The notes: generated by a model from the sequence alone, not told the origin. 64,000 nt of DNA from Diaphorobacter caeni (GCF_015354245.1 NZ_JADKYZ010000004.1:372001-436000), one strand, 5' to 3'. Numbered from the stretch's first letter, positions 5,687 through 16,001 are shown. Translations and numbers: made by a program.

Positions 5687-7303
5687 ATGACCAAAAAGAC
5701 CGTCGCCATCGGCTTCATGGGCACCCAGCTCGACTCCGGGCTGGGCGCGGGGCGCTGGGAGAAGTGGCGGCCCACGGTGTCGCTGGTCCAGCATGAGGAC
5801 CGGCTGATCGACCGCCTCGAGCTGATCTATTCGCGCAAATACATGACGCTCGCGAACCAGTTGGTGGCCGACATCGCCAATGTGTCGCCCGACACCGAGG
5901 TCAACCTCGTGCCGCTGGAGGTGAGCGACCCCTGGGATTTCGGCGAGATGTACGCGGCCCTCTACGACTGGGCGCGCAACTACCGATTCGATCCCGAGAA
6001 CGAGCAGTACTGGGTGCACATCACCACCGGCACGCACGTCGCGCAGATCTGCATGTTCCTGATGGTGGAGTCACGCCAGATTCCCGGCGTGCTGCTGCAG
6101 ACCTCGCCGCCGCGCAAACAGAAGGCCGGCGCGCCCGGCGAGCTGGCGCTCATCGATCTCGACCTCTCGCGCTACGACGGGCTCGCGCAGCGTTTCACGC
6201 AGGCCAAGGAAGAGGCCATCGATTTCTTGAAGAGCGGCATCGCCACGCGCAACGCCCGCTTCAACAAGCTGATCGAAGAGATCGAGCGCGTGGCGGTGCG
6301 CTCGAAGGCGCCGATTCTCTTCACCGGCCCCACCGGCGCGGGCAAGTCGCATCTGGCGCGGCGCATGTACGAGCTCAAGAAGGCACGCCATCAGATCGAC
6401 GGCGATTTCGTCGAAGTGAACTGCGCGACGCTGCGCGGCGACGGCGCGGCTTCAACGCTGTTCGGCCACCGGAAGGGCGCGTTCACCGGCGCGGCGGCGG
6501 ACCGCGCGGGACTGCTGCGCGCAGCCCACCAGGGCGTGCTGTTTCTTGACGAAATCGGCGAGCTGGGTCTCGACGAGCAGGCCATGCTTTTGAAAGCGGT
6601 GGAGGAAAAGCGCTTCTTCCCGATGGGCAGCGACAAGGAGGTCTCGAGCGACTTCCAGCTCATCGTCGGCACCAATCGCGATCTGCGCGTGGACGTGGCC
6701 GAGGGCCGCTTTCGCGAAGACCTGTTCGCGCGCATCAACCTCTGGGCCTACACGCTGCCGGGGCTCGCGCACCGGCCCGAAGACATCGAGCCCAACGTCG
6801 ACCACATGCTCGCGCGCTCGTCCACCGAGATCGGCCGCAACGTGCGCTTCAACGCCGAGGCGCGCGCCGCCTATCTGCGCTTCGCCAACTCCACGGATGC
6901 GCCCTGGTCCGGCAATTTCCGCGACCTGGCCGCCAGCGTCACCCGCCTTGCCACGCTGGCCGAGGGTGGCCGCATCTCGGTCGAGCAGGTGCAGGCCGAG
7001 ATCAGCCGCCTGCAATGGCTGTGGCAGCACGCGGATGGCGAACCGCCCGCCTCAAGCGCACAGACCGACGGAGTCGATCTGGCCGACTTGCTGCCCGAAG
7101 CCCGGCTCGCCGCGCTCGACTGCTTTGACCGACTGCAGCTGCAGTCCGTCATCGAGGTCTGCCGCCAATCGCGCACGCTGTCAGAGGCGGGGCGCCGTTT
7201 GTTCGACAAGTCTCGCGAGCACAAGGCGGTGGCGAACGACGCGGATCGCCTGCGCAAGTACCTGCACAAATTCGGATTGAACTGGGATGCCGTCACCGGG
7301 TAG
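5687..7303 (+). CDS. rtcR: RtcR, sigma-54 activator of RNA repair with N-terminal CARF-like sensor
   Basis: Bacterial enhancer-binding protein of about 538 aa. Residues 1-180 are the RtcR N-terminal domain (CARF-related), thought to sense RNA ends such as 2',3'-cyclic phosphate. The AAA+ domain has Walker A GPTGAGKS (about 216-223 from the TTG), the sigma-54 contact loop GAFTGA (266-271) and Walker B VLFLDEIGE (286-294). The C-terminus resembles a short helix-turn-helix region. The frame opens with TTG at 5681 or ATG at 5687; neither has a strong ribosome site, and I prefer the ATG. It is divergent from the rsr operon it should control. Confidence 0.95.
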   Translation: MTKKTVAIGFMGTQLDSGLGAGRWEKWRPTVSLVQHEDRLIDRLELIYSRKYMTLANQLVADIANVSPDTEVNLVPLEVSDPWDFGEMYAALYDWARNYRFDPENEQYWVHITTGTHVAQICMFLMVESRQIPGVLLQTSPPRKQKAGAPGELALIDLDLSRYDGLAQRFTQAKEEAIDFLKSGIATRNARFNKLIEEIERVAVRSKAPILFTGPTGAGKSHLARRMYELKKARHQIDGDFVEVNCATLRGDGAASTLFGHRKGAFTGAAADRAGLLRAAHQGVLFLDEIGELGLDEQAMLLKAVEEKRFFPMGSDKEVSSDFQLIVGTNRDLRVDVAEGRFREDLFARINLWAYTLPGLAHRPEDIEPNVDHMLARSSTEIGRNVRFNAEARAAYLRFANSTDAPWSGNFRDLAASVTRLATLAEGGRISVEQVQAEISRLQWLWQHADGEPPASSAQTDGVDLADLLPEARLAALDCFDRLQLQSVIEVCRQSRTLSEAGRRLFDKSREHKAVANDADRLRKYLHKFGLNWDAVTG

Positions 7304-8312
7304 CGCACAGCTGTGTGCAAACCCAGTACGCGCCTGAAAAATCAACAGCCTTTTCCACAGCTTTGTCCATTTTTCCCACAGCGAATTCACAAATCGTCAA
7401 TCTCCTATTTTCCTTTCATATCAATGAATTGCAATCGCATTCCGCGAGCCGGATGCTTGAAATGAACAGAAGAATATCAACCCAACCGATCTGTGCATAA
7501 CTATGTGGGAAGTGACTTCTGCGAATCTGTCCACATAGGGGTGGAATTGGACCTGGGGCCTGCTTGGGATGGCCACAGAGTGGGATACCCCGGGATAACC
7601 ATGTAGATAAGCATGTGCATAAGCAGTGTTTATCCATTGAACAACAGGTGCTGGCGAATGCACCCGCAAAAATGCACCAACTGGTGAAAATCCGTGGGTG
7701 TGCGAGTGGCGACTGCGGCGAGCATCTTCAGCAGCGCGTGGCGTAAAGCGAGCAGCATGAAACGGAAATCGATGCGCTGAACGCGGCGCCGCAGTTCGTG
7801 ACGCCCTGACTGCAGGACAGGGTCGAGGCCTCCCGGAGTGCCATGACCACGTGGCGCATGCTTGATCCTTTCTGGCTCTCCGCCTCCTGAGCGAGAGCTG
7901 ATCGAGCGTCCGTCGGCGGGACCTCAGCCCCCTTGGGCTCCGCCAGCAGTGTGGACAACACTGTTCATAACCCATTCGCACCCTGTGCATTGCACTGGGA
8001 TATCCAAGCCATCCCACGCCATTCCGCCCTGTCCACATGTCTCCATTGCGGGAATTCTCACGCCGCCGCTCACGCGGGCCTTCCATGCGATGACGTGTCC
8101 AGATCGGACAAACCGGATCTGATGCAAGTCAATTTATAAATATTATTAATTGACGTCATTTTTTCAATGCGCAGTGACAATCGGTCACCGGCAACCGATA
8201 ACCGGTATGTGCGATAGATAAGCGGATGCGTAAAGTATTGAAGACTATGTATCAATAGTAATCAATTAAACCGCAACATCACAGGCTGGCTCAAGGGCTG
8301 GCTCCGCACACC
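7304..8312. other. Gene-poor region with DnaA-box-like words and an AT-rich tract
   Basis: No convincing gene is seen in about 1 kb. Five 9-mers differ from the DnaA box TTATCCACA (either strand) by one base: 7351-7359 (TTTTCCACA), 7492-7500 and 7614-7622 (both TGTGCATAA), 7602-7610 (TGTAGATAA) and 7950-7958 (TGTGGACAA). Several weaker ones lie between them. An AT-rich stretch (8128-8166) in otherwise GC-rich DNA follows. In the + frame around 7640-7890 there is a coding-like segment broken by stops (reading SEQHETEIDALNAAPQFVTP, stop, LQDRVEASRSAM), which may be a decayed gene. The promoter of the pilus cluster should also lie here. Confidence 0.5.
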
Positions 8313-8798
8313 ATGAATGGATTCGCAGCACAGCGCCGGACTGCAGGTTTCACGCTCATCGAACTGATGGTCGTGATCTCCATCGTCGCCATTCTCGCGA
8401 CGCTGGCGGCACCTTCCTTCACCACGGCCATCGCCAACAGCCGGGTGAGCTCTTCGGCGTCCGAACTGCAGACGCTGCTGCAGTACGTGCGCGCCGAGGC
8501 GATCTACAAGCGCTCGGAGGCCAGCCTGACCGCCGCCTCCCAGACCTGGTCGGCCAAGCTCGGCAGCGACGTGCTGCGCGAGGTCGTCCTGCCCGACAGC
8601 GTGGTGGTGACCCCGACGGCCAATTCCGCAGCGGGCGTCAAGTTCGACTCCACCGGCACGGCCAAGCTGATTTCGCTGGCTGACCCGCCTTACGGACTCG
8701 CGCTGACGGCTCCGCATGCCTCGCGCGTGCAGTGCATTTCCGTGACCCGTGCGGGTCTGGTGCGCCAGGAGCGCAAGCCCGCAGGCAGCACCTGCTGA
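8313..8798 (+). CDS. fimT: FimT/GspH-type minor pseudopilin
   Basis: A 161-aa type IV pilin-like protein. The short basic leader ends in the prepilin peptidase motif G-FTLIELM (residues 12-19), with Glu at position +5 after the cleavage site, followed by a hydrophobic helix (VVISIVAILATLAAPSF). The rest matches the GspH/FimT globular region with an ELQTLLQYVRAEA helix. It is the first of six co-oriented pilus genes; minor pilins prime pilus assembly and can bind DNA during transformation. Confidence 0.9.
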   Translation: MNGFAAQRRTAGFTLIELMVVISIVAILATLAAPSFTTAIANSRVSSSASELQTLLQYVRAEAIYKRSEASLTAASQTWSAKLGSDVLREVVLPDSVVVTPTANSAAGVKFDSTGTAKLISLADPPYGLALTAPHASRVQCISVTRAGLVRQERKPAGSTC

Positions 8799-8819
8799 TC
8801 CATCCGGAGCGACCGATCC

Positions 8820-9359
8820 ATGCCAGTTCCTCATTCTCCCCTTCCCTCCCGCCAGCGCGGCGCCGGTCTCATCGAAGTGCTGGTCGCCGTGCTCGTCGTG
8901 ACGCTCGGTCTGCTGGGCGCGGCGGGCATGCATGTGCGTTCAGTCGATTTCACGATGGACACCGAGCGCCGCCAGATGGCGTCGATGGTGGCCACTGAGC
9001 TGCTCGAGACCATGCGCAGCGACACCGCCAACATTCTCGAAGCCAACGGCCTGCCCAAGGACAAGCTGGGTGGCTACGAAAAGCAGGCCGGTGACGACAT
9101 GCCCTCGGTGACGCCGAACGATTGCAAGCCGCTCAGCACCGAGGCCGCCAAGCGCGTGGGCTGCTGGGGCGAGCGCGCCAAGACGCTGATGCCGGAGCTT
9201 GCAGCCAACACCGACGTTCTGGAGAAATTTTCGGTGACTGCCACCAGCGCGGGAATCATCACCGTCACGGTGGCCTGGCCCATGAAGAAGGGTCAATGTC
9301 TGGACAAAGATGGAGAGAACGATGAGTTCTGCACCTTTACGCTGCGCTCGCGGCTCTGA
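8820..9359 (+). CDS. pilV: PilV-type minor pilin
   Basis: A 179-aa protein with a prepilin leader ending G-AGLIEVLVAVLVVTLGLLGA (residues 15-36), the PilV pattern in which the usual FTLIE is replaced by AGLIE. The conserved helix continues into HVRSVDFTMDTERRQMASMV. It lies 21 bases after fimT and just before pilW, the usual minor-pilin order. With PilW, PilX, FimT and PilY1 it is expected to form the tip complex that starts pilus polymerisation. Confidence 0.9.
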   Translation: MPVPHSPLPSRQRGAGLIEVLVAVLVVTLGLLGAAGMHVRSVDFTMDTERRQMASMVATELLETMRSDTANILEANGLPKDKLGGYEKQAGDDMPSVTPNDCKPLSTEAAKRVGCWGERAKTLMPELAANTDVLEKFSVTATSAGIITVTVAWPMKKGQCLDKDGENDEFCTFTLRSRL

Positions 9360-9366
9360 GGCGATC

Positions 9367-10209
9367 ATGCGCGCAAGACCTTCACAGCCCACCAGCCGCG
9401 CGGCCCGCGCGTGGCAGCGCGGCGTCACGCTGGTGGAGCTGATGGTGTCGATCGCCATCGGCCTCTTCATCGTGCTGGTCGCGACGACCATCTATGTGCG
9501 TGGTCTCTCCACGGTCAACTTCCGCGTCGGACAGAGCGAGAACCTGAACAACTCGCGCTACGCGCTGAACGTGCTCGACAACGAGCTCACCAAGGCCGGG
9601 TACCGCCGCGATCCCACTCAGGACATTGCGGAAGCCTTCCCCGCCGATGGCGCAGCCAACGCCACGAACGCCTGCCAGTTCGACGTAGGCCAGGCCATCT
9701 ACGCGCCCGACGACAAGTCGCTGTGCCTGCGCTATCAGGCGCGCGACGACGCCGAGACCGATTGCGGTGGAGCGGCCGCGGGCCTGGGCGCGTTCGCCGG
9801 CCCCTATGTGCCGCCCGCAGCCGGCACCGGCCTGTTCGTGGAGCGCTACACGCTCTCCGACGGCTCTCTGGTCTGCCAGTCCGGCCAGGCCACCACCAGC
9901 GCCGTGCAGGTGGCCGATGGCGTCCGCGACGTGCACTTCGAATTCGGCATCGACGACATGAGTGATCCCTCCAAGGGGCGGCATGTCTCCGCGTACAAGA
10001 CGGCGGTTCCCGCATCGCACGAGGTCATCCGCTCGCTGCGCTACGCCATCCTCATGAACAGCACCGGCAAGGTCACGCAGGGCATGGCGTCGACTGTCTG
10101 CTCGCGCTGGGCCGAAGCCGGTGGCACCGCCACATCGTGCAATGCCGACGGAAGCCAGCTCTATCAGTTGGCCTCTGGAAGCCTCACTCTGAGAAATCTG
10201 ATGCCATGA
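9367..10209 (+). CDS. pilW: PilW-type minor pilin
   Basis: Minor pilin of about 280 aa with the prepilin motif G-VTLVELMVSIAIGLFIVL and the PilW-type segment LNNSRYALNVLDNELTKAGY. The frame is open from 9310, but I place the start at ATG 9367, just after the pilV stop, because it gives a normal-length basic leader. The stop overlaps the ATG of the next gene (ATGA at 10206-10209). Confidence 0.9.
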   Translation: MRARPSQPTSRAARAWQRGVTLVELMVSIAIGLFIVLVATTIYVRGLSTVNFRVGQSENLNNSRYALNVLDNELTKAGYRRDPTQDIAEAFPADGAANATNACQFDVGQAIYAPDDKSLCLRYQARDDAETDCGGAAAGLGAFAGPYVPPAAGTGLFVERYTLSDGSLVCQSGQATTSAVQVADGVRDVHFEFGIDDMSDPSKGRHVSAYKTAVPASHEVIRSLRYAILMNSTGKVTQGMASTVCSRWAEAGGTATSCNADGSQLYQLASGSLTLRNLMP

Positions 10210-10850
10210 AAGCCGCTCCATTTTCCACCCCGCTTCGGCATGGCCGCGCGCTTCAGCGCCAGCGTCAGCATGGCGCCGCGCTGATCGTCTCCATGATCAT
10301 GATCCTGCTGGTGCTGCTGCTGGGCGTGGTGGCCATGCGCGGCGTCACGATGGAGTCGCGCATCACCGCCAACATGCTTGAAAACCAGCGCCTCTATGAA
10401 GTCGCCGATGGCACGCTGCGCGAAGGCGAGCGCGTGATCCTGACCCACGCCTATCCGCTCAAGAAGTGCGATGGCGTCACGTCGCCAGTGAGTACCGTGA
10501 CCAGAACGAACGGCTCAACCGCCGTGATCACCCAGATTCCATGCTTCGTGTCGGATGCGAAAGCGGACACGCTGCTGCTGGGCACCGACTTCACCACGAT
10601 CAGCGCGAAATACGCCGACCTGTCCAGCAAACCCACCGATACGCGCCAGAACTCCGCTTACTGGTACCCGCGCTTCATCGACACGCAATGCCCCAAGGGC
10701 GGCAGCGCCACATCGGCACTCGACGTCTCCACCGTGGGCTGCACCGAGTACCACGAAGTGAACGCCCAAGCCACCGAAAAGGACACCGCACAAACCTGCG
10801 GACCCGACGGCCTGTGCCTGCGCTCGAGCATCAACATGTTCATCAAATAA
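10206..10850 (+). CDS. pilX: PilX-type minor pilin
   Basis: A 214-aa protein. The N-terminus has the PilX pattern G-AALIVSMIMILLVLLLGVVAM followed by ITANMLENQRLYEVADGTLREGE, with a soluble C-terminal domain containing several Cys. The ATG at 10206 overlaps the pilW stop by four bases. It lies 24 bases before pilY1, and in the known system PilX-type pilins and PilY1 act together at the pilus tip. Confidence 0.9.
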   Translation: MKAAPFSTPLRHGRALQRQRQHGAALIVSMIMILLVLLLGVVAMRGVTMESRITANMLENQRLYEVADGTLREGERVILTHAYPLKKCDGVTSPVSTVTRTNGSTAVITQIPCFVSDAKADTLLLGTDFTTISAKYADLSSKPTDTRQNSAYWYPRFIDTQCPKGGSATSALDVSTVGCTEYHEVNAQATEKDTAQTCGPDGLCLRSSINMFIK

Positions 10851-10874
10851 GCCGGCAAGAAGAGGGAAGCAACC

Positions 10875-13800
10875 ATGACACATGCAACTACCCCCAAGCG
10901 TCCTCCGTCCGCGAGGATGATCCACACGCTGCAGGCCACGGCGATCGCCGCCGGTGCCCTGCTGCTGGTGGGCAGCCAGCTCGTGCAGGCCCAAGGCACG
11001 ACTTCGGCCCTGTCGCAGACGCCCCTGTTCGTGAGCCAGGCCCTCGCGCCGCTGAACATGCTGGTGATGGGACGCGATCACAAGCTGTACTACGAAGCCT
11101 ACAACGACGCCTCCGATCTCGATGGAGACGGCGTGATCGACGTGGGGTACAAGCCGGACAAGATCACGTATTACGGGTACTTCAACAGCAATGTCTGCTA
11201 CAACTATGACACAGCCGACACGGTGAACGGCGTGGCGGGCGTATTCAGGCCCGTATCGGCTGCGACCGGCGACAACAAGAAGCAGTGCGTGAACGCATGG
11301 AGCGGTGACTTCCTGAACTATCTGGGCACCTCGCGCATGGACGCCATCCGCCGCGTGCTCTACGGCGGCACGCGCGCGCTCGACACCAAGGGCGACACCA
11401 CCACGCCCGGCCGCACTGTGCTGCAGGCTGCCTACATCACGCGCGATGCGCATGCATCCGGCAAGTCCTATGATCCCGTGCGTGACTTCAACGTCTACAA
11501 GATCGAGAACTACGCACCGCTGACGCAGCCTGCATTTGGCACGCGCCACCTGTTCGCAGTCACCACGCTCGGCGAACCGACGGAAACAGCCGATGTGATC
11601 ACGCACCTGCGTGTTCTCGACAACTCACGCTTTCAGATCTGGAACTGGATTTCACAACAAGGCAATGCGGGACAAAACAATTGCGATGGCACCGGGTCCT
11701 GCACCCAGAGCACAACGGTCAAGGTCTATGACCCGATTCCTGCGTCTTCATTCAAGAACCTGACCATCACGACCTGGAACCGTCCCGGCGCGCCTGGCGC
11801 TCCAGGCAACCTGAGCCAAATGGACTCGCAGTTCGACACATTGGCCGTTGCTGCCAATTTTTGCGGTACAGGGTCGATCTCGGACATCAACGTCACCGGA
11901 GGTGACAACAACCCATTCACCGGTTCCAATGGATGTGGGCAGAACAACTACATGACCCGGATAACGGGACAGCTCGTCATCCCCCTTGCAGGCACCTACA
12001 AGTTCGGCATCGATGGTGACGATTCGGTGGATGTCACCATTGGAACGTCCAACTGGGGCTGGTATGGCGGACACGGGCAGGGCCGTTCCGATGCGACCTT
12101 TGACGCCCATTCAAAGACCATCACGTTCAACTCCCCCGGCACATTCAACGTCACTTTCAGGCACTTGGATACGGGCGGAGGCGACGGTTGGGGCCTTGCC
12201 ATGCAACGAGAGCAGCCTGCCAATTCCATCGTGGATTACAACCTGCGTGTCGAAGTCTGCCCCGCAGGAGCGAACAACGACGGACTGCGTGAAGCCAGCT
12301 GCAAGCCTTACCCCAATGCGGGTGGTCAGACCGTGTACAAGCCAACGGGGCTGCTGCATGAATTCGGTGAAAGCGAAAAGATGTACTTCGGCTTGCTGAC
12401 CGGCTCCTACGAAAAGAACATCGCGGGCGGCACACTGCGCCGCAATATCGGCAATTTTGCCGATGAAGTGGACGCCGTGACCGGCCAGTTCAAATCCTCA
12501 GTGCAAGGCATCGTCTACAACATCGACCATCAACGCTCGGTAGGCTACAACGGCTCCACTTGGGGTACCTGTGGCTGGATCACCGACAAAGCGATCAGCA
12601 AGCTGGGCAATCCATCTGATTGCGCGATGTGGGGCAACCCCATCGGCGAAATGATGTACGAGACCCTGCGCTACTTCGGCGGGGCCAGCCAAGCCTACCC
12701 CACCTATGCCTATGGCAATGCGTCCAGCACCAAGGACGCCAAGCTGGGCCTCTCCAAACCTGCTTGGGTCTCGCCCTACAAGGCCAAATCCAGTGGTGGC
12801 GGCGGATACGAGCATTGCGCCAAACCAGTGATGACGGTCATCAGCGACATCAACCCATCCTACGATGGCAAAGTGCCCGGCAGCCGCTACAGCGATGTCT
12901 CCAACGACATCGCCGCGCTGAGTGGGTTCAACGCATCGACGGAGGCGGACTCAATTGGCTCGGATGAAGGCATCAACGGCAAGAAGTTCTTCATCGGTCA
13001 ATCCGAGACGAACAACGCCGATCAGGCGCCTTCTGTGAAAACGATCAATGCCCTGTCGTGGGCTCGCGGTCTGTCTCCATTGGAGCCCAGCAAGGAAGGC
13101 ACCTATTATTCGGCCGCAGTTGCTCGCTTTGCCGCCAAAAACGCAGTCTTCGGCAAAGGCACAAACAAGAACAACAAAATGATGACCTACTCGGTGGCCA
13201 TCGCATCACCCCTACCCGAAATTCGCTTCCCAGTGGGTGACGGGAAATTCATCACTGTGGCACCGTTCGCGAAATCGGTCACCGGCTACAACATCGACAA
13301 CACGAAATTCACGCCCACCAATCAGATCGTGGACTTCTACGTCGACAAGATCGCCAACACGGGCACCGCCGATGTGGACGCGAATGTCAACGGCGGTCGG
13401 GCATATGCCGAATTCCGCATCAACTATGAAGACGTGGAGCAAGGCGCAGACCATGACATGGATGCAATCACACGTTATGTGATCGCTCTGCAGGAAGACG
13501 GGAAGACTGTGAAGATCAATCTGATCTCCGAGTTTGCAGCCGGTGGCATCGGCCAGCATATGGGTTACGTGATCTCCGGCACCACAGCAGACGGCATGTA
13601 CCTCGACGTGCGTGACAAGGACACGGGCTCTGTCTTCTACAAGTACAACACGCCTCAAGGCCGCCAACCCGGATTCTGTGCCCGTGCCGGTCTGTCGGAT
13701 GCAGATATTGCCGAATGCACCAACCTGGGTCTCCAGTCGATCCGTTCGTTCACACCCGGCACTGCTGAGTCGGGCAGCTTCCTCAAAGGTCCCCTCTGGT

Positions 13801-15911
13801 ATGCAGCGAAGTACGGCCTGGATACTCCGTCGATCAATCAAAAGACTGGCGATCCGGACAACTACTTCCTTGTCACCAACGCCACCACGCTGAAGGACCA
13901 GATGACCAAGGCGTTCAACAGCATCCTGCAAAACACCACATCGGTCACTGCCGCCAATGTGAGCCAAACCTCCGCAGACCTCTCCGATGGTGTGGCGGTC
14001 TTCAATACCTCGTTCGAGGCCGATTTCTGGAGCGGTGACGTGATCCGCAAGGACATCACGGAAGGAGTCAAGTCCACAACCTGGAGCGCAGCGGAAGAAC
14101 TGGCCAAAGTGAGCTACAGTGACCGCAAGATCTACTATGGAAGCAAGAAGGCGGACGGCTCTGCGGAACTGGTCGACTTCAAGTACTCCGTCATGAGCGG
14201 GCGCCCCAATGACGCCGCTTGGATCACTGCACTCAACCTCAACCCCACCACGTTGACGGCAGATGGCAAGGCCGAACAGCGCATCGATTTCCTCCGCGGA
14301 AATATCGACAACACCGTGCGCGTGCGCCACAAGCTCCCCTCGGACAAATACAACGTGCTCGGCGACATCGTGAACTCCTCGCTGGTGCGCGTCAACGGCG
14401 GAAGATACCGCCCGGGTGCGGCCGACAAGTTGGAAGGCACGACCAAATATGAAGCCTACCTCACGTCACAGGCCGCAAACACGGAGATGATCTATGTCGG
14501 CTCCAACGACGGCATGTTGCATGCGTTCAATGCTGGTACCGGCAAGGAAGAGTTCGCGTTTGTCCCTTCATCGGCGAAGACGACCTTGTCCATCTTGACG
14601 TCTCCGAATTACGGCACGGCCAAAGGCCTGGCACACCGTTACTTCGTGGACGGCACGCCCATCGTCACCGATGTCTATTTCGGCAATGATTGGCACAAGG
14701 TACTCATCGGCAACATGGGAGCGGGTGGCCGCCAGATCTTTGCGCTTGATGTCACCAATCCCACGACGCCCAAATTGTTGTGGGAATTCGGCGAGGCTCA
14801 AAGCACCGACATGGGCTACGCCGTTCCACAGCCCACCGTCGCGCGACTCAACAATTCAGCCGATGGCGGATCCGGCAAGTGGGTGGTTCTGCTGCCTAAC
14901 GGGTATCAAGGCCTGAGCAGCACCGCCGGCAACGCCAATCTGTTCGTGCTCGACATCGCCAATGGCAACGTCCTGCGCAAGTTCGATCTCCCTGGAGGCA
15001 TGACGGCCACCGAACTCACGGCGTCCCTGCCGATTGGCAATGGCCTCTCGAGCCTGTCCGCAATCGACAACAACGCCGACGGTATGGTCGACATGGCCTA
15101 TGCGGGCGATCTGGCCGGCAACCTCTGGCGCTTCGATCTCAACAGTGGCGCTCCAACCGCTTGGACTGCACAGACGATGTTTGTTGCCCGCGACAAAGCC
15201 ACGGCTGGAGCCCGCCAGCCGATCACGGCCGCCCCCTACGTGCTCAAGCATCCCACAGGCCCTGGCGATTTGGTCATCGTGGGGACGGGCCGCTTCCTCT
15301 CCAATGCCGACAAGGAAAGCACACAGCAACAGACCATGTACGGCATCTGGGATCGATACAGCGCCAAGGGCACGACAGCCCCCGCGACGCTACCGAGCGC
15401 CAGCAAGACGCGTGACGATCTGCACCAGCAAACGTTCACCGCCATCGCCGCCTCCACCAACTACAAGCTGACCGGCGACGCGGTCACCTGGTACAAGACC
15501 GGTGGCGGCACAACCGACGACGACGTGAACAGCTGGGGCTGGTATGTGGACCTGCCGCGCACCGGTGAACAAATGGTGTATGACATGAAGCTCTATGGAA
15601 AGAGCCTTGTCTTCAACTCGATTCGCACCTCGGAAGACCCTTGCCAGGCAAGCATTACTGGAACCATCTATGCCATCGACCCCAACGACGGCGGCAAGAC
15701 CGACTTCACGGCATTCGATATGAACAACGACGGCAAATACGATACTTCCGACCAGATCAACAACGCCGACGTGAATGGCACGGAGTTCGATCCGGGCAAG
15801 ACCACCATCGCAGGCGGCAAGGCTATCCCGCCGGGCGGAAAAACTGATGGACTGGGTGTCAACTCGGGTGTCGAGCGAGGTCGCCAGAGCTGGCGTCGTC
15901 AGCCGACCTGA
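10875..15911 (+). CDS. pilY1: PilY1-type pilus tip adhesin / assembly factor, with PA14-like insert
   Basis: A 1678-aa exported protein with a Sec-type signal ending about LVQAQ (residue 40). The N-terminal half has a calcium-like loop (DLDGDGVID near residue 81) and, at about residues 308-445, a PA14-like carbohydrate-binding fold (GTYKFGIDGDDSVDVTIG and HLDTGGGDGWGLAM). The C-terminal part from about residue 1195 is the PilY1/PilC beta-propeller. It includes DNNADGMVDMAYAGD (about 1397), equivalent to the calcium loop that controls pilus retraction in Pseudomonas. A second such loop (DMNNDGKYD) lies near 1615. The C-terminus ends with GRQSW, close to the usual ending, so the gene seems complete. 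Confidence 0.93.
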   Translation: MTHATTPKRPPSARMIHTLQATAIAAGALLLVGSQLVQAQGTTSALSQTPLFVSQALAPLNMLVMGRDHKLYYEAYNDASDLDGDGVIDVGYKPDKITYYGYFNSNVCYNYDTADTVNGVAGVFRPVSAATGDNKKQCVNAWSGDFLNYLGTSRMDAIRRVLYGGTRALDTKGDTTTPGRTVLQAAYITRDAHASGKSYDPVRDFNVYKIENYAPLTQPAFGTRHLFAVTTLGEPTETADVITHLRVLDNSRFQIWNWISQQGNAGQNNCDGTGSCTQSTTVKVYDPIPASSFKNLTITTWNRPGAPGAPGNLSQMDSQFDTLAVAANFCGTGSISDINVTGGDNNPFTGSNGCGQNNYMTRITGQLVIPLAGTYKFGIDGDDSVDVTIGTSNWGWYGGHGQGRSDATFDAHSKTITFNSPGTFNVTFRHLDTGGGDGWGLAMQREQPANSIVDYNLRVEVCPAGANNDGLREASCKPYPNAGGQTVYKPTGLLHEFGESEKMYFGLLTGSYEKNIAGGTLRRNIGNFADEVDAVTGQFKSSVQGIVYNIDHQRSVGYNGSTWGTCGWITDKAISKLGNPSDCAMWGNPIGEMMYETLRYFGGASQAYPTYAYGNASSTKDAKLGLSKPAWVSPYKAKSSGGGGYEHCAKPVMTVISDINPSYDGKVPGSRYSDVSNDIAALSGFNASTEADSIGSDEGINGKKFFIGQSETNNADQAPSVKTINALSWARGLSPLEPSKEGTYYSAAVARFAAKNAVFGKGTNKNNKMMTYSVAIASPLPEIRFPVGDGKFITVAPFAKSVTGYNIDNTKFTPTNQIVDFYVDKIANTGTADVDANVNGGRAYAEFRINYEDVEQGADHDMDAITRYVIALQEDGKTVKINLISEFAAGGIGQHMGYVISGTTADGMYLDVRDKDTGSVFYKYNTPQGRQPGFCARAGLSDADIAECTNLGLQSIRSFTPGTAESGSFLKGPLWYAAKYGLDTPSINQKTGDPDNYFLVTNATTLKDQMTKAFNSILQNTTSVTAANVSQTSADLSDGVAVFNTSFEADFWSGDVIRKDITEGVKSTTWSAAEELAKVSYSDRKIYYGSKKADGSAELVDFKYSVMSGRPNDAAWITALNLNPTTLTADGKAEQRIDFLRGNIDNTVRVRHKLPSDKYNVLGDIVNSSLVRVNGGRYRPGAADKLEGTTKYEAYLTSQAANTEMIYVGSNDGMLHAFNAGTGKEEFAFVPSSAKTTLSILTSPNYGTAKGLAHRYFVDGTPIVTDVYFGNDWHKVLIGNMGAGGRQIFALDVTNPTTPKLLWEFGEAQSTDMGYAVPQPTVARLNNSADGGSGKWVVLLPNGYQGLSSTAGNANLFVLDIANGNVLRKFDLPGGMTATELTASLPIGNGLSSLSAIDNNADGMVDMAYAGDLAGNLWRFDLNSGAPTAWTAQTMFVARDKATAGARQPITAAPYVLKHPTGPGDLVIVGTGRFLSNADKESTQQQTMYGIWDRYSAKGTTAPATLPSASKTRDDLHQQTFTAIAASTNYKLTGDAVTWYKTGGGTTDDDVNSWGWYVDLPRTGEQMVYDMKLYGKSLVFNSIRTSEDPCQASITGTIYAIDPNDGGKTDFTAFDMNNDGKYDTSDQINNADVNGTEFDPGKTTIAGGKAIPPGGKTDGLGVNSGVERGRQSWRRQPT

Positions 15912-16001
15912 TCGATCGGCCCATCAGGAATCCGCCCCACAAAGGCTCCGGTGCATGCCGCCGGAGCCCGGTCGGACGCCGCAGAATTTGAGGAGAGAGA
16001 A

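Noticed and set aside
7421-8086. Minus-strand frame of 221 codons in the gene-poor region
   Set aside because: No ribosome site, no domain, and composition unlike neighbouring genes.
7304-8312. Chromosomal replication origin
   Set aside because: None of the genes usually beside oriC (dnaA, dnaN, gyrB, rpmH) is present and no box is a perfect match, so I only report the cluster as an observation.
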